DNA of 64,000 nucleotides, taken from assembly GCA_027488215.1 (NCBI GenBank), contig JAIYCB010000008.1, positions 1-64,000 of the forward strand. The letters run 5' to 3'. Position 1 is the stretch's first letter; every line of letters begins with the position of its first letter. Below the pieces are notes generated by a model. It was not told the DNA's origin. It worked only from the letters and a program-made list of their open reading frames with translations, and ran no database searches. This stretch comes from Comamonadaceae bacterium (GTDB lineage: Bacteria; Pseudomonadota; Gammaproteobacteria; Burkholderiales; Burkholderiaceae_C). This document shows, piece by piece, positions 1 to 8,934 of the stretch. The position numbers and the translations under genes are program-made.

Positions 1-576
1 GATGGGAAAGATGGCACTGAAGGCGCCATGACCCCCGCTGACCGCGTGTTCAAGATCGGCAAAGAAGTGTGGATCGAGCGCGAAGACTTTGAAGAAGTGC
101 CGCCCAAGGGCTACAAGCGCCTGTTCCCCGGCAACGTGGTGCGCCTGAAAGGCGGCTACGTGATCGAATGCACCGGCTGCGCACGCGACGCGGCAGGCAA
201 CGTGACCGAGGTGCACGCCAAAGTCATCCCCGGCACCAAGAGCGGCACGCCCGGCGCCGACAGCGTCAAAGCCAAAGCCGCCATCACTTGGGTCGGCGTG
301 GCCGACGGCGTGGCAGCCGAAGTGCGCCTGTACGACCGCCTGTTTGCCGACGCGCACCCCGACGCGGGCGGCAAAGACTTCTTGCAGTCGCTCAACCCGG
401 ACAGCCTGAAAGTGGTGACCGCCTATGTGGAACCGTCATTGGCCGGGGCACAACCGGACCAGAAGTTCCAGTTTGAGCGGTTTGGGTACTTTGTGGCGGA
501 CCGCCTGGATCATGTGGCGGGTGCGAAGCCGGTGTTCAACCGGGTGACGGGGTTGAAGGACAGCTGGGGCAAGTGA
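1..576 (+). CDS. glnS: Glutaminyl-tRNA synthetase, C-terminal part (5' end outside window)
   Basis: The reading frame is open from base 1, so this is the 3' part of a gene that begins upstream; the ATG at 28 is internal. The 191 visible residues match the C-terminal anticodon-binding beta-barrels of GlnRS: the stretch RLYDRLFADAHP, then LNPDSLKVV, then EPSL, then QFERFGYFVADR and the closing PVFNRVTGLKDSW are all family hallmarks. GlnRS charges tRNA-Gln in the cytoplasm. The class I catalytic domain (HIGH/KMSKS) is not in the window, so activity cannot be judged here. The next gene starts 27 bases after the stop on the same strand. Confidence 0.95.
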   Translation, partial: DGKDGTEGAMTPADRVFKIGKEVWIEREDFEEVPPKGYKRLFPGNVVRLKGGYVIECTGCARDAAGNVTEVHAKVIPGTKSGTPGADSVKAKAAITWVGVADGVAAEVRLYDRLFADAHPDAGGKDFLQSLNPDSLKVVTAYVEPSLAGAQPDQKFQFERFGYFVADRLDHVAGAKPVFNRVTGLKDSWGK

Positions 577-603
577 ACCTCCAAGTTCTCTGTCCATTCC
601 AAC

Positions 604-1221
604 ATGCACGTCACTACCCTCACCGCTCTGCGCGAGCTCTACGGCCCCGCCCGTGAGCGTTCACTCAAAAAGGAAATCCCGGCGCTGGATGCGCATGCGG
701 TGCAATTCATTGGGCTGTCGCCGTTTGTGGTGCTGGCCAGCGGCGATGCGGATGGACACATGGACGCCTCGCCTCGCGGGGGCGATGCGGGCTTCGTCAA
801 GGTGCTGGACGCTCACACACTTTTGTTGCCTGATGCACCGGGCAACAATCGACTAGACACGCTCGAGAACATCATCGCCACCGGGCGGCTGGGCTTGTTG
901 TTCATGGTGCCGGGCTTTGATGAGACTTTGCGGGTGAATGGCCATGCTGTGTTGTCCACCGACCCAGCCGATCTGGCATTGTGTGCAGATGTGCGGCGCT
1001 CGCCCGTACTGGTCATTCGGGTAGCGGTGGAGTCGGTGTATTTGCACTGCGCCAAGGCTTTCATGCGCTCACAGTTGTGGGACGCCAGCCGCCACACTGC
1101 CCGATCGCAGTTGCCCAGCATGGCCGAGATGATGCGCGACCAAATCCGCGCCTTCAAAGGTGAAGAGATCGAGGCAGAAACGCAGGACCAGATGCTGGAG
1201 CGCTACCGACAGACCCTGTGA
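604..1221 (+). CDS. Pyridoxamine 5'-phosphate oxidase-family FMN-binding protein
   Basis: The 205-residue protein resembles the MSMEG_1061-like subgroup of the split-barrel flavoproteins (PNPOx-like fold). Seen in sequence: an early FVVLASGDADGHMDASPRGG segment, then LLPDAPGNNRLDTLENI and GLLFMVPG, the usual FMN-contact strands of this subgroup, followed by a helical tail. The family binds FMN or F420 and reduces small molecules; no specific substrate can be named. It is not PdxH, which is shorter in the N-terminal part and has a different C-terminal signature. It follows glnS by 27 bases and has no strong ribosome binding site. Confidence 0.8.
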   Translation: MHVTTLTALRELYGPARERSLKKEIPALDAHAVQFIGLSPFVVLASGDADGHMDASPRGGDAGFVKVLDAHTLLLPDAPGNNRLDTLENIIATGRLGLLFMVPGFDETLRVNGHAVLSTDPADLALCADVRRSPVLVIRVAVESVYLHCAKAFMRSQLWDASRHTARSQLPSMAEMMRDQIRAFKGEEIEAETQDQMLERYRQTL

Positions 1222-1292
1222 GCTTGTACTGCCAAACCTACAAAGGCGCTACCGGGGCCTGCGGGTGAGCCCAGACGGCTTCGCCCTTCGCA

Positions 1293-2924
1293 TCAGTTCC
1301 TTTGCCGCAGGGTGCGGCTGAGCAGAACGACCGGAATCAAGCCCACCAGCACCAACGCCAGTGAGGGCAAGGCCGCCTCGCCCAGCCGCTCATCACGCGC
1401 CAGTTGGTAAGCCACCACGGCCAAGGTGTCGCTGTTGAAGGGGCGCAGCACCATGGTGGCGGGCAGCTCCTTCAACACGTCCACAAACACCAGCAAAGCG
1501 GCCGCGATGGTGGTGCGTTGCAGCAAGGGCGCATGCACTCTGCGCATGAGGCCCCAGCCAGTTACGCCGAGCATGCGGGCAGAGTCGTCGAGACTGGCCG
1601 GAATGCGTGCATAACCACTTTGCACCGACTGCAAAGCCACCGCGCAAAAGCGCACCAGGTAAGCCCACACCAGGCCCAGCGAAGTGGCTGTGATCCATGC
1701 CCCGGCTGAAGACGCGGGCCATATTTGCTGAATCCAGCCCACGGGCAGCAGCAAGCCCACCACCACGACTGCCCCGGGAATGGCATATCCCAGTCCCACC
1801 AGCCCCATGGACCAGCGGCTGATCGCATCACCACGTGTGCGCACACTGAATGACAAGCCCAGTGCCACACCCACGGCCAGCACGGCGGTCACCGCGCCCA
1901 AGCGCAAACTGGTCCATGCCCATTGGCCAAAACGCTCCCATGGCATCTCAGTGGTCTCGCCTACAAATGCCCGCAACATGATGAGCACAGGCAAAATAAA
2001 ACCCAACAGCACCGGCAAGCTGCACAGCCCCCAGGCCAGCACGCGACTTGCGCCCAACAGCTGAACGGGCTGCGCCTCGGCCGAACCCTGGCGCGAGCCA
2101 CGCCCCTGGTTGAAGCGCATGCGTTTTTGGGCGCGCTGCTCCAGCTGCAGCAAAACCACCACCACCGCCAACAGCACCGTGGCCAATTGCGCGGCGGCGA
2201 TGCGGTTGTCCATCGACAGCCAGGCTTTGTAGATGCCCGCGGTGAAGGTCTGGATGCCGAAGTAGCTGGACACACCAAAGTCAGCCAAGGTCTCCATGAG
2301 CGCCAGCGCCACGCCCGCAGCCACTGCAGGCCGTGCCAGCGGCAAGGCGATTTCGCGGATGCGGCGCGACAAAGGCGCTCCCAAGAGGCGCGCCGCCTCC
2401 ATCAGGCCAGAAGCGCGCTCGACCAATGCGGTTCGGGCCAGCAAATAAACATAGGGGTAAAGCGAGAGCGTGAATACCAGCGCCGCGCCCCAGACGCTGC
2501 GCACATCGGGCCACAATCGCCCTTGCAGGCCCAGCGCTTCGCGCAAGGCCACCTGCAGCGGCCCGCTGAACTGCAAAAAGTCGGTGTAGGCATACGCCAC
2601 CACGTAAGCGGGCATGGCCAGCGGCAAGAGCAAAAGCCACTCAAACACACCGCGCCCTGGAAAATCAAACAAAGTCACCAGCGCTGCCGTGACCAGACCC
2701 AGCACCGTCACACCCACCGCCACCATCAGGCACAAGCCCAGCGTGGTCAGCGCGTAATCGGGCAGCACGGTGGCGGCCATCTCGCGCAAAATGCTGGCAC
2801 TCTCGCCACTCCACTGCAGCCATGAGCCGAGCACGGCCAAAACCGGCAAGGCCAAAGCCAACGCCAGCAAGGCAAAGAGCAAGGAAGGGAGACCCGACAA
2901 ACGGCGGGCCAAAGAGGTCAGCAT
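1293..2924 (-). CDS. fbpB: Ferric iron ABC transporter, two-domain permease (FbpB type)
   Basis: This inner-membrane permease of about 543 residues is made of two homologous halves of about six membrane helices each. Each half has an EAA-like loop for docking the ATPase: EAARLLGA in the first half and DSARMLGV in the second. This is the FbpB/SfuB architecture used for Fe(III) import. A TTG at 2946-2948 would add eight residues, but ATG at 2922-2924 gives MLTSLARR and sits 8 bases downstream of a TACAAT -10 box, so I chose it. The ATPase gene is divergent across a very short shared promoter. No periplasmic iron-binding protein gene is adjacent. Ferric iron as substrate is inferred from family. 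Confidence 0.88.
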   Translation of the reverse strand: MLTSLARRLSGLPSLLFALLALALALPVLAVLGSWLQWSGESASILREMAATVLPDYALTTLGLCLMVAVGVTVLGLVTAALVTLFDFPGRGVFEWLLLLPLAMPAYVVAYAYTDFLQFSGPLQVALREALGLQGRLWPDVRSVWGAALVFTLSLYPYVYLLARTALVERASGLMEAARLLGAPLSRRIREIALPLARPAVAAGVALALMETLADFGVSSYFGIQTFTAGIYKAWLSMDNRIAAAQLATVLLAVVVVLLQLEQRAQKRMRFNQGRGSRQGSAEAQPVQLLGASRVLAWGLCSLPVLLGFILPVLIMLRAFVGETTEMPWERFGQWAWTSLRLGAVTAVLAVGVALGLSFSVRTRGDAISRWSMGLVGLGYAIPGAVVVVGLLLPVGWIQQIWPASSAGAWITATSLGLVWAYLVRFCAVALQSVQSGYARIPASLDDSARMLGVTGWGLMRRVHAPLLQRTTIAAALLVFVDVLKELPATMVLRPFNSDTLAVVAYQLARDERLGEAALPSLALVLVGLIPVVLLSRTLRQRN

Positions 2925-2930
2925 AGCCTT

Positions 2931-2966
2931 GGATTGTAGGAGCGCCAAACAACCTGCCTACAATCC
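2931..2966. promoter_or_regulatory. Palindromic divergent promoter between fbpB and fbpC
   Basis: A perfect 10-bp inverted repeat, GGATTGTAGG at 2931-2940 and CCTACAATCC at 2957-2966, spans the gap. Each arm contains TACAAT in the outward direction, a good -10 box. TACAAT lies 7 bases before the fbpC ATG on the plus strand and 8 bases before the fbpB ATG on the minus strand, so transcripts should be leaderless or nearly so. The opposite arm reads TTGTAG, 19 bases upstream, where a -35 would lie, so the two promoters probably share bases. Promoter function is inferred. Confidence 0.6.
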
Positions 2967-2971
2967 AGAGC

Positions 2972-4114
2972 ATGTTTCTAGAACTGCGCCAACTCGACAT
3001 CCAATACCCCGGCAACCCCACGCCCGCCGTGCAGCGGGTGAACCTGGGCTTGCGTTCGGGCGATATTGGCGTGTTGATCGGCCCCTCGGGTTGCGGCAAA
3101 ACCACTTTGCTCCGGGCCGTAGCGGGGCTGGAGCCGGTATCGGGTGGGCAAATTTTGCTGTCGAACCGCGTGGTCAGCGAGCAAGGCCACACCGAACCCG
3201 CGGAGCACCGACGCATCGGCATGGTGTTTCAGGACTACGCGCTTTTCCCTCACATGGATGTGGGCCGCAATGTGGGCTTTGGGCTGGAACACTTGCCCAG
3301 GGCCGAACGCCAAAAACGGGTGACCGAGGTGCTGGAGTTGGTGGGGCTGGCTGGCTCGGACAAACGCTTCCCGCACGAACTCTCAGGCGGCCAGCAGCAA
3401 CGCGTGGCCCTGGCCCGTGCACTGGCGCCCAAGCCCGACTTGTTGCTGCTGGACGAACCGTTTTCCAACCTGGACATTGACCTGCGCGAACGTCTGGCCC
3501 ACGAGGTGCGCAACATCCTCAAAGCCGCTAAGGCCACGGCCCTTTTGGTCACGCACGATCAGCTCGAGGCCTTTGCCATCGGTGATGTGATCGGTGTGAT
3601 GAACGAGGGCCAGTTGCACCAGTGGGATGATGCCTACAGTCTCTACCACCGTCCCTCCACCCGCTTTGTGGCCGACTTCATTGGGCATGGCGTGTTTACC
3701 CCTGCCACGCTGCGCGAAGTGGACGGACACATATTGGTCAACACCCCAGTGGGTGAGCTGCGCGATGTGGCCGAATGCCCCTTGCCTTGCGCTTTTGAAA
3801 ACGGCCAATGCGATGTTTTGCTCCGTGCCGATGACATCGTGCACGATGACGATGCCCCTGTGAAAGCTGAAATCATCCGCAAAGCTTTTAGGGGGTCAGA
3901 GTTCTTGTATACCCTGCGTCTGGTCAGCGGCGAGTTGTTGATGGCCCATGTGCCCAGCCACCACGACCATAAGTTGGGCGAGTGGATCGGCATTCGCGCC
4001 GAGGTGGACCATGTGGTCACCTTCAACCGCACCTGCCCGGTGAGCAAACGCGAACTGTGTCAAATGCCCTGCGACAAAACAGAGGTCTGCCAGCGCACCG
4101 AATTTAGAAGTTAA
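2972..4114 (+). CDS. fbpC: Ferric iron ABC transporter, ATP-binding protein (FbpC type)
   Basis: The 380-residue ABC ATPase has Walker A GPSGCGKT at residues 37-44, signature LSGGQQQRVALARALA, Walker B LLLLDEPFSNLD and H-loop VTHDQLEA, followed by a regulatory TOBE-like C-terminal region. It would energise the permease encoded divergently at 1293-2924. The start ATG lies 7 bases after a TACAAT box. Odd feature: the last 30 residues hold four cysteines spaced C-x7-C-x3-C-x5-C, and two more cysteines flank a proline earlier (ECPLPC). Such a tail could bind a metal, but that is inference. Sure of the ABC ATPase call, fairly sure of iron. Confidence 0.9.
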   Translation: MFLELRQLDIQYPGNPTPAVQRVNLGLRSGDIGVLIGPSGCGKTTLLRAVAGLEPVSGGQILLSNRVVSEQGHTEPAEHRRIGMVFQDYALFPHMDVGRNVGFGLEHLPRAERQKRVTEVLELVGLAGSDKRFPHELSGGQQQRVALARALAPKPDLLLLDEPFSNLDIDLRERLAHEVRNILKAAKATALLVTHDQLEAFAIGDVIGVMNEGQLHQWDDAYSLYHRPSTRFVADFIGHGVFTPATLREVDGHILVNTPVGELRDVAECPLPCAFENGQCDVLLRADDIVHDDDAPVKAEIIRKAFRGSEFLYTLRLVSGELLMAHVPSHHDHKLGEWIGIRAEVDHVVTFNRTCPVSKRELCQMPCDKTEVCQRTEFRS

Positions 4115-4437
4115 ATCGTCAAATTCAAATAAAATAGAAATTAGTTCGGGCTTATTGTTCGCCCCTAAGGCCTTACCCAGCTCACGCACTCGGCTCGCTT
4201 CTGTTCTGCAAATCACTTAATCCACGTCACCTGATTTGGACCTGAGCCGCATTTGACAAATTCAATCTGTGCCGGACAAAACAGGGCGCTTTCAAGTTGA
4301 AATGGCATGTTGTCCTTGGCTGTCGTGACGAATTTGAATGATCAGGATTTTTTTCATGCTACCGTTTAAGAATAACTTTACTGAATATCAATAAAATTTT
4401 AAATTACATCAAAAATATAAATAAAATTGTTGAAATC
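4115..4437. other. AT-rich 323-bp intergenic region
   Basis: No convincing gene is present. The last 100 bases are strikingly AT-rich for this genome (for example AATAAAATTTTAAATTACA near 4391-4409) and resemble curved or H-NS/MvaT-type DNA. A minus-strand frame runs in from the fbpC gene to 4216 but lacks family features. The region separates the iron transporter from the NTF2-fold gene and may contain that gene's promoter. Confidence 0.5.
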
Positions 4438-5256
4438 ATGATTTCGAGATCTTATCCAAGCAATAAAAATGCAGCGACACCAGTGACCGAGGGGCAAACT
4501 GATTGTTTTGATTTCAGCAATGTGGTGTTGACCTCGTCAACAAGTGAAAGCCATGGCTACGCCGCACGGAGCATGAAGTTTCGAGATTTGCATGACACAG
4601 ACACTGCAACCACCCACTACGGGACTGCAGTCCCTTTGACCGTGCAGACAACAAGTCTCAAAAAAAGTCATTTATTTTGGTTTCTGATGGTATTGGTCCT
4701 GATGCACTTGTCACATCTGATGGCCAAAAACGATGACAACCGCAACAACTGGATGCCACCGATTGAGCCACCTGGCTCAGTGATCGTGACCTCGCTCAGC
4801 GAAGGCTCACCAAGCCAACGGCCTGCGAACAAGGCACCCGAGGCACAGACGCGTCAGACGCCCATAGCCGCAGCAGGCACCGCCAACCGTCAATCACCCA
4901 GCCCAGTGCAAGTCACTGACAATGAAGCGGCGCTGCTGCAAGCAATCCAGCAATGGAGCCAGGCTTGGAGCGGACGGGCCATTCCTCTGTATTTGGACAT
5001 GTACGCCAGCGACTTCATTCCAGCCGGAGGGCTAAGTCGCCCCGCCTGGGTCCAACAGCGCACACAACGCATCAGCCGTAATCAAAACATCAAACACAAC
5101 GTCCAAGATCTGAACATCCAGATCAACGCAGGCCAAGCCACTGTGCGCTTTACGCAGATCTACCAAGACGAGCGCATTCGAGCCAGCGACCGCAAGACCA
5201 TGCATTGGGTTTTGCGCAATGGACAATGGCAAATCACCCGCGAATCCACAGACTGA
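4438..5256 (+). CDS. Membrane-anchored protein with C-terminal NTF2-like (Cds6-type) domain
   Basis: The 272-residue protein has one membrane helix around residues 79-97 (HLFWFLMVLVLMHLSHLM), a Pro/Ser/Thr/Ala-rich linker, then a C-terminal domain of about 110 residues. That domain has the pattern of the NTF2-like module found at the end of some L,D-transpeptidases and tetratricopeptide proteins: AIQQWSQAW, YLDMYASDFIP, WVQQRTQRI, VRFTQIYQDE and a final GQWQITRE. The domain usually binds envelope or periplasmic partners; no catalytic role is evident. The 5' region is AT-rich with no ribosome site, so translation may start at a later codon such as ATG 4573. Function unknown. Confidence 0.65.
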   Translation: MISRSYPSNKNAATPVTEGQTDCFDFSNVVLTSSTSESHGYAARSMKFRDLHDTDTATTHYGTAVPLTVQTTSLKKSHLFWFLMVLVLMHLSHLMAKNDDNRNNWMPPIEPPGSVIVTSLSEGSPSQRPANKAPEAQTRQTPIAAAGTANRQSPSPVQVTDNEAALLQAIQQWSQAWSGRAIPLYLDMYASDFIPAGGLSRPAWVQQRTQRISRNQNIKHNVQDLNIQINAGQATVRFTQIYQDERIRASDRKTMHWVLRNGQWQITRESTD

Positions 5257-5354
5257 GGTGATTCGCCGTTCGAGCGTGGGTCATGCTTGAGGTTTGTTCA
5301 GCCAAATAAACGTACTGGTTGTTTGGCATGCAAAGCAAGAATCAAGTCGCCTGA

Positions 5355-6098
5355 TTAAAGCGCATCACGCAAGGCCGTGATGTCCTGGCGAAGCTCCTGC
5401 GCCCAGGCCCGACGGTCCCGACCCATGGCAGCTTGAGGCTCGCCAAAGTGCACGACGGCTTCGATGCGGCGTGCTTTCAGTGTGCGCCACATCGAGCCGA
5501 TCAGGGTGTCGTCGCCGATGTAGCACGGGGCAAAACTGAGCTCACCCGTTTGAGCATCAATGAATTTGAGCGACATGGGCTGAACCAAGGCCTCTGCCTG
5601 GATGGCGGCCTGAATCAGATTGGCGTGGAAGGGCAGCAACTCGCGCCCATCGCTGGTCGTGCCCTCGGGGAAAACGGCCACCACATCACCGTTCCTCATG
5701 GCGTCGGCCATGTCATTGACCATCCGCAACGCATCTTTACGGTTGGTTCGTTCGATGTAAAGCGTGCCAGCCCCGGTGGCCAACAAGCCCACCAGTGGCC
5801 AGTCACGGATGTCGGATTTGGATACGAATCTGCAATGCCTGGCAGCATGTATGACCAGAATGTCCAACCACGAGATGTGGTTGGCCACCAACAGCGCAGG
5901 CCCCGTCGGCACTGGAAATCCCAAGACCCGCAAATGGATGCCCCACAGCGCCAGAAACTTCAACGCCCAGGCTTGAACACGCATTTCCCGCTGATCGTGA
6001 GTGAGTTGGGGAAAGCGCAGGTAAATGGTCCACATGCCTACCAGGACGTGCCAAAGTCCACGCAGGAATTTCCAGATCGCACGCAGGGTCAGCATCAT
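5355..6098 (-). CDS. plsC: 1-acyl-sn-glycerol-3-phosphate acyltransferase
   Basis: The 247-residue PlsC-family enzyme has the acyltransferase block I variant NHISWLD, the phosphate-binding FPEGTTS motif and an N-terminal membrane helix (WHVLVGMWTIYL region). It acylates lysophosphatidic acid to phosphatidic acid at the inner membrane. It is last in the leftward yqgE-ruvX-pyrR-pyrB-pyrX string, 49 bases after pyrX, so it may share that transcript. Two ATGs lie at the start (MML). Paralogues are common, so whether this is the main PlsC or an ornithine-lipid type acyltransferase cannot be settled here. Confidence 0.88.
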   Translation of the reverse strand: MMLTLRAIWKFLRGLWHVLVGMWTIYLRFPQLTHDQREMRVQAWALKFLALWGIHLRVLGFPVPTGPALLVANHISWLDILVIHAARHCRFVSKSDIRDWPLVGLLATGAGTLYIERTNRKDALRMVNDMADAMRNGDVVAVFPEGTTSDGRELLPFHANLIQAAIQAEALVQPMSLKFIDAQTGELSFAPCYIGDDTLIGSMWRTLKARRIEAVVHFGEPQAAMGRDRRAWAQELRQDITALRDAL

Positions 6099-6147
6099 GT
6101 CCTCATGTGAAGGTCATTTGCGCGATTGCCCCAATGGCCCACACCGA

Positions 6148-7440
6148 TCAAATTTCGAACGCCACTTGTCCACCGACCACGGTCGCCCGAACACAGCCGG
6201 GTAACTCATAGCCAGAAAACGGCGTGCTCTTGCCTTGGCTGCGCAACGTGTTTTCACTCACCAGCCAGTGTCCCTGGGTAGACAGCAGGCACACGTCAGC
6301 CACGCCTCCCACGGCCAGATGGCCCACCGAATCTTGCAAGCTGCCCAGCTTGGTGCCCAACACGCGGGCCGGATCGGCCGTGATGCGTGCGAGCACTTGG
6401 GGCAAGTCCACGCCCGCCTCCTGGCCCCACTTGAGCGCCAAACTCCAGAGCAGTTCCATGCCAGTGGCGCCGGCCTCGGCCTCAGCAAAGGGCAAGGCCT
6501 TGGCATCGGCATCGACCGGGGTGTGGTCTGACACCAGCACATCGATCGTGCCGTCGGCCAGACCCACACGCAGGGCATCGCGGTCGCGCTGCTGCCGCAG
6601 CACGGGCGTGAGACGTGCACGGCTGTCAAAGTAGCCCATGTCGGCATCGGTCAAGTGGAGCGAGTTGATGCTCACGTCGGCCGTGACGGGCAGGCCCTCG
6701 GCCTTGGCCTGACGCACAAGCTCGACGCCTGCGGCGCTGCTGATGCGGCACAGGTGCACACGTGCGCGGGTGCTGCGTACCAGCTCAAAAATCGTGTGCA
6801 AAGCAATCGTCTCGGCGGCGACCGAGACACCCGACAAGCCCATGCGGGTGGCCAGAGGGCCACTGGCGGCAACACCCTTGCCCAGGTGCAGCTCTTGCGG
6901 TCGCAACCAGACCGTGAAGCCAAAGGTGCTGGCGTACTGCAAAGCACGTTGCAGCACTTGGGTGCTGGGGATCGGCACCTCGGCCTGGCTGAAGCCCACG
7001 CAACCGGCATCGGTCAACTGAACCATTTCGGTGAGCACATCGCCCTTGAGGCCCACGGTGAGCGCGCCCAAAGGCAGCACCCGGGCCTGGTGGAGTTTTT
7101 CAGCACGGTAGCGCAGCATCTCCACCAGCCCCGGCTCGTCGAGCACTGGCTCGGTGTCGGGCGGACAGACCAGGCTGGTCACGCCACCCGCCACGGCCGC
7201 GGCCATTTCACTCTCGAGCATGCCTGCGTGTTCTTGCCCCGGCTCGCGCAGGCGCGCGGCCAGGTCCACCAGGCCAGGCGCCACGATGCAACCCTTGGCA
7301 TCGATCACGCGATTGGGGGTGAAGTCAGCCGGGGCTTGGCCGATGGCCAGGATGCGGCCGGCGGCGATTGCCACATCGGCAGTCTGGTCAAAGCCGCTCG
7401 CGGGGTCGATGACGCGGCCGTTTTGAATGAGTAATTTCAT
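6148..7440 (-). CDS. pyrX: Dihydroorotase-like protein, predicted non-catalytic (PyrC' / PyrX)
   Basis: The protein has about 430 residues in the class I dihydroorotase/amidohydrolase fold and begins MKLLIQNGRVIDP. Catalytic members carry a D-x-H-x-H-x-R-EPG metal site; here residues 59-68 read DLAARLREPG, so both histidines are Ala61 and Arg63. The FSDDG-like metal-bridging segment reads GFSQAE, and the HVS histidine is Arg (VHLCRISS). Only SDH near the end survives. This matches the non-catalytic PyrC' of Pseudomonas that assembles with aspartate transcarbamoylase PyrB, which is encoded just upstream. ATG 7440 is preferred over GTG 7455 because GAGGA precedes it by 8 bases; the GTG would overlap the pyrB stop. 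An active PyrC must exist elsewhere. Confidence 0.9.
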   Translation of the reverse strand: MKLLIQNGRVIDPASGFDQTADVAIAAGRILAIGQAPADFTPNRVIDAKGCIVAPGLVDLAARLREPGQEHAGMLESEMAAAVAGGVTSLVCPPDTEPVLDEPGLVEMLRYRAEKLHQARVLPLGALTVGLKGDVLTEMVQLTDAGCVGFSQAEVPIPSTQVLQRALQYASTFGFTVWLRPQELHLGKGVAASGPLATRMGLSGVSVAAETIALHTIFELVRSTRARVHLCRISSAAGVELVRQAKAEGLPVTADVSINSLHLTDADMGYFDSRARLTPVLRQQRDRDALRVGLADGTIDVLVSDHTPVDADAKALPFAEAEAGATGMELLWSLALKWGQEAGVDLPQVLARITADPARVLGTKLGSLQDSVGHLAVGGVADVCLLSTQGHWLVSENTLRSQGKSTPFSGYELPGCVRATVVGGQVAFEI

Positions 7441-7451
7441 GTTGTCAGTCC

Positions 7452-8417
7452 TCACGCCTCATTGCCCGCGACGATGCTCATGACCGCCATGCGCACCGCG
7501 ATGCCGAAGGTCACCTGCGGCAGGATCACGCTTTGTTGACCATCGACCACAGCCGAGTCGATCTCGACGCCCCGGTTGATCGGACCTGGGTGCATGACGA
7601 TGGCGTCGGGTTTAGCGAGTTGGAGTTTTTCAGGGGTGAGACCAAAGCTATCGAAGTATTCCTGGCTGGAGGGCAGCAAGGCGCCACTCATGCGCTCGTT
7701 TTGAAGACGCAGCATGATGACCACGTCGCACCCCTTGATGCCCTCTTCAAGATTGTTGAAGACCCGCACGCCCATCTGGGCCATGTCGGCAGGGACCAGC
7801 GTTTTGGGGCCCACCACACGCACTTCGGCGCAACCCAAGGTGGTCAGCGCGTGGATGTCCGAGCGCGCGACGCGCGAGTGCAGCACATCGCCCACGATGG
7901 CCACCGTGAGGTTGACAAAGTCTTTCTTGTAGTGGCGGATGGTGTACATGTCCAGCAGCGCCTGCGTGGGGTGGGCATGGCGCCCGTCTCCGGCGTTGAC
8001 CACGTGCACATGGGGCGCGACGTGTTGCGCGATCAGGTAGGGCGCGCCGGACTCGCCGTGGCGCACCACAAAGATGTCGGCGGCCATCGCGCTCAGGTTA
8101 GCGATGGTGTCGAGCAGGGATTCGCCCTTGGCTGCAGACGAGCGGGCGATGTCGAGCGTGTAGACGTCGGCCGACAAGCGGGTGGCCGCGATGTCGAAGG
8201 TGGTGCGGGTGCGGGTGCTGTTTTCGAAGAACAGGTTGAACACGCTCTTGCCGCGCAAAAGAGGGACCTTTTTCACTTCGCGGTCGCTCACACTGACAAA
8301 GCTCGACGCGGTGTCGAGGATGTGCGTGAGGATGTCCTTGGACAAGCCCTCGGTGGAGAGCAGGTGGATCAGCTCACCGTTTTTGTTCAGTTGGGGGTTG
8401 TTGCGTTTGTAAAGCAT
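7452..8417 (-). CDS. pyrB: Aspartate carbamoyltransferase catalytic subunit
   Basis: The 321-residue enzyme condenses carbamoyl phosphate with aspartate, the committed step of pyrimidine synthesis, in the cytoplasm. The carbamoyl-phosphate motif STRTRTTF is at residues 67-74, HPTQALLD appears in the middle, and [12 protein letters not shown] near the end is typical of the class that associates with a dihydroorotase-like partner. It lies 16 bases after pyrR and directly before pyrX. A PyrI regulatory subunit gene is absent, consistent with the PyrB-PyrC' type of holoenzyme. Confidence 0.97.
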   Translation of the reverse strand: MLYKRNNPQLNKNGELIHLLSTEGLSKDILTHILDTASSFVSVSDREVKKVPLLRGKSVFNLFFENSTRTRTTFDIAATRLSADVYTLDIARSSAAKGESLLDTIANLSAMAADIFVVRHGESGAPYLIAQHVAPHVHVVNAGDGRHAHPTQALLDMYTIRHYKKDFVNLTVAIVGDVLHSRVARSDIHALTTLGCAEVRVVGPKTLVPADMAQMGVRVFNNLEEGIKGCDVVIMLRLQNERMSGALLPSSQEYFDSFGLTPEKLQLAKPDAIVMHPGPINRGVEIDSAVVDGQQSVILPQVTFGIAVRMAVMSIVAGNEA

Positions 8418-8433
8418 GGTGTCCTTGTCGGGC

Positions 8434-8934
8434 TCAGGCCTTGTTTTTCACTTCGAAACTGAACGCCCCAGCCGCATCGCGGGCCAGCGCCAGCGATTGC
8501 GTATCGGGCAGGGCCACACGGGCGGCGGCGTAATCGGCCTGCACCGGCAGCTGACGGCCACCCCGGTCAACCAGCACCGCCAGCTGCACGCGGGCGGGGC
8601 GACCGTAGTCAAATATCTCGTTGAGCACCGCACGGATGGTGCGTCCGGTATAGAGCACATCGTCGAGCACCAGAATGTCGGCACCATCGACCTCAAACGG
8701 CAGGTGGGTCTGACCACCGGCGGACAGGCCCCGCTGAGCAAAGTCGTCGCGGTGCATGACCGAAGAAACCTGACCCGATTCACCCGGCAAGCCCAGGTCG
8801 CGCTGCAGGCGCTCGGCCAGCCAGGCACCGCCTGAAGTGATGCCCACCAAGCGGGTGTTGGCCTGACAAAGGCCGCGCACGCCGCGCAGCAGTTCTTGGT
8901 ACAACGCCTCGGCGTTGAGGGCGAGGGCACTCAT
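8434..8934 (-). CDS. pyrR: Pyrimidine regulatory protein / uracil phosphoribosyltransferase PyrR
   Basis: The 166-residue type I phosphoribosyltransferase has the PRPP loop [14 protein letters not shown] around residues 89-102 and the flexible-loop SSVMHRDDF segment. PyrR family members bind UMP/UTP and control pyr genes, and many also have uracil phosphoribosyltransferase activity. Its start overlaps the ruvX stop by 4 bases (ATGA) and pyrB follows 16 bases after its stop. I saw no anti-terminator hairpin in the short pyrR-pyrB gap, so any control would act upstream or by another route. Confidence 0.93.
   Translation of the reverse strand: MSALALNAEALYQELLRGVRGLCQANTRLVGITSGGAWLAERLQRDLGLPGESGQVSSVMHRDDFAQRGLSAGGQTHLPFEVDGADILVLDDVLYTGRTIRAVLNEIFDYGRPARVQLAVLVDRGGRQLPVQADYAAARVALPDTQSLALARDAAGAFSFEVKNKA

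Noticed and set aside
3896-4216. Minus-strand frame of 106 codons extending into the AT-rich gap
   Set aside because: Most of it is antisense to fbpC; only the first third lies in the gap, with no ribosome site and no domain.
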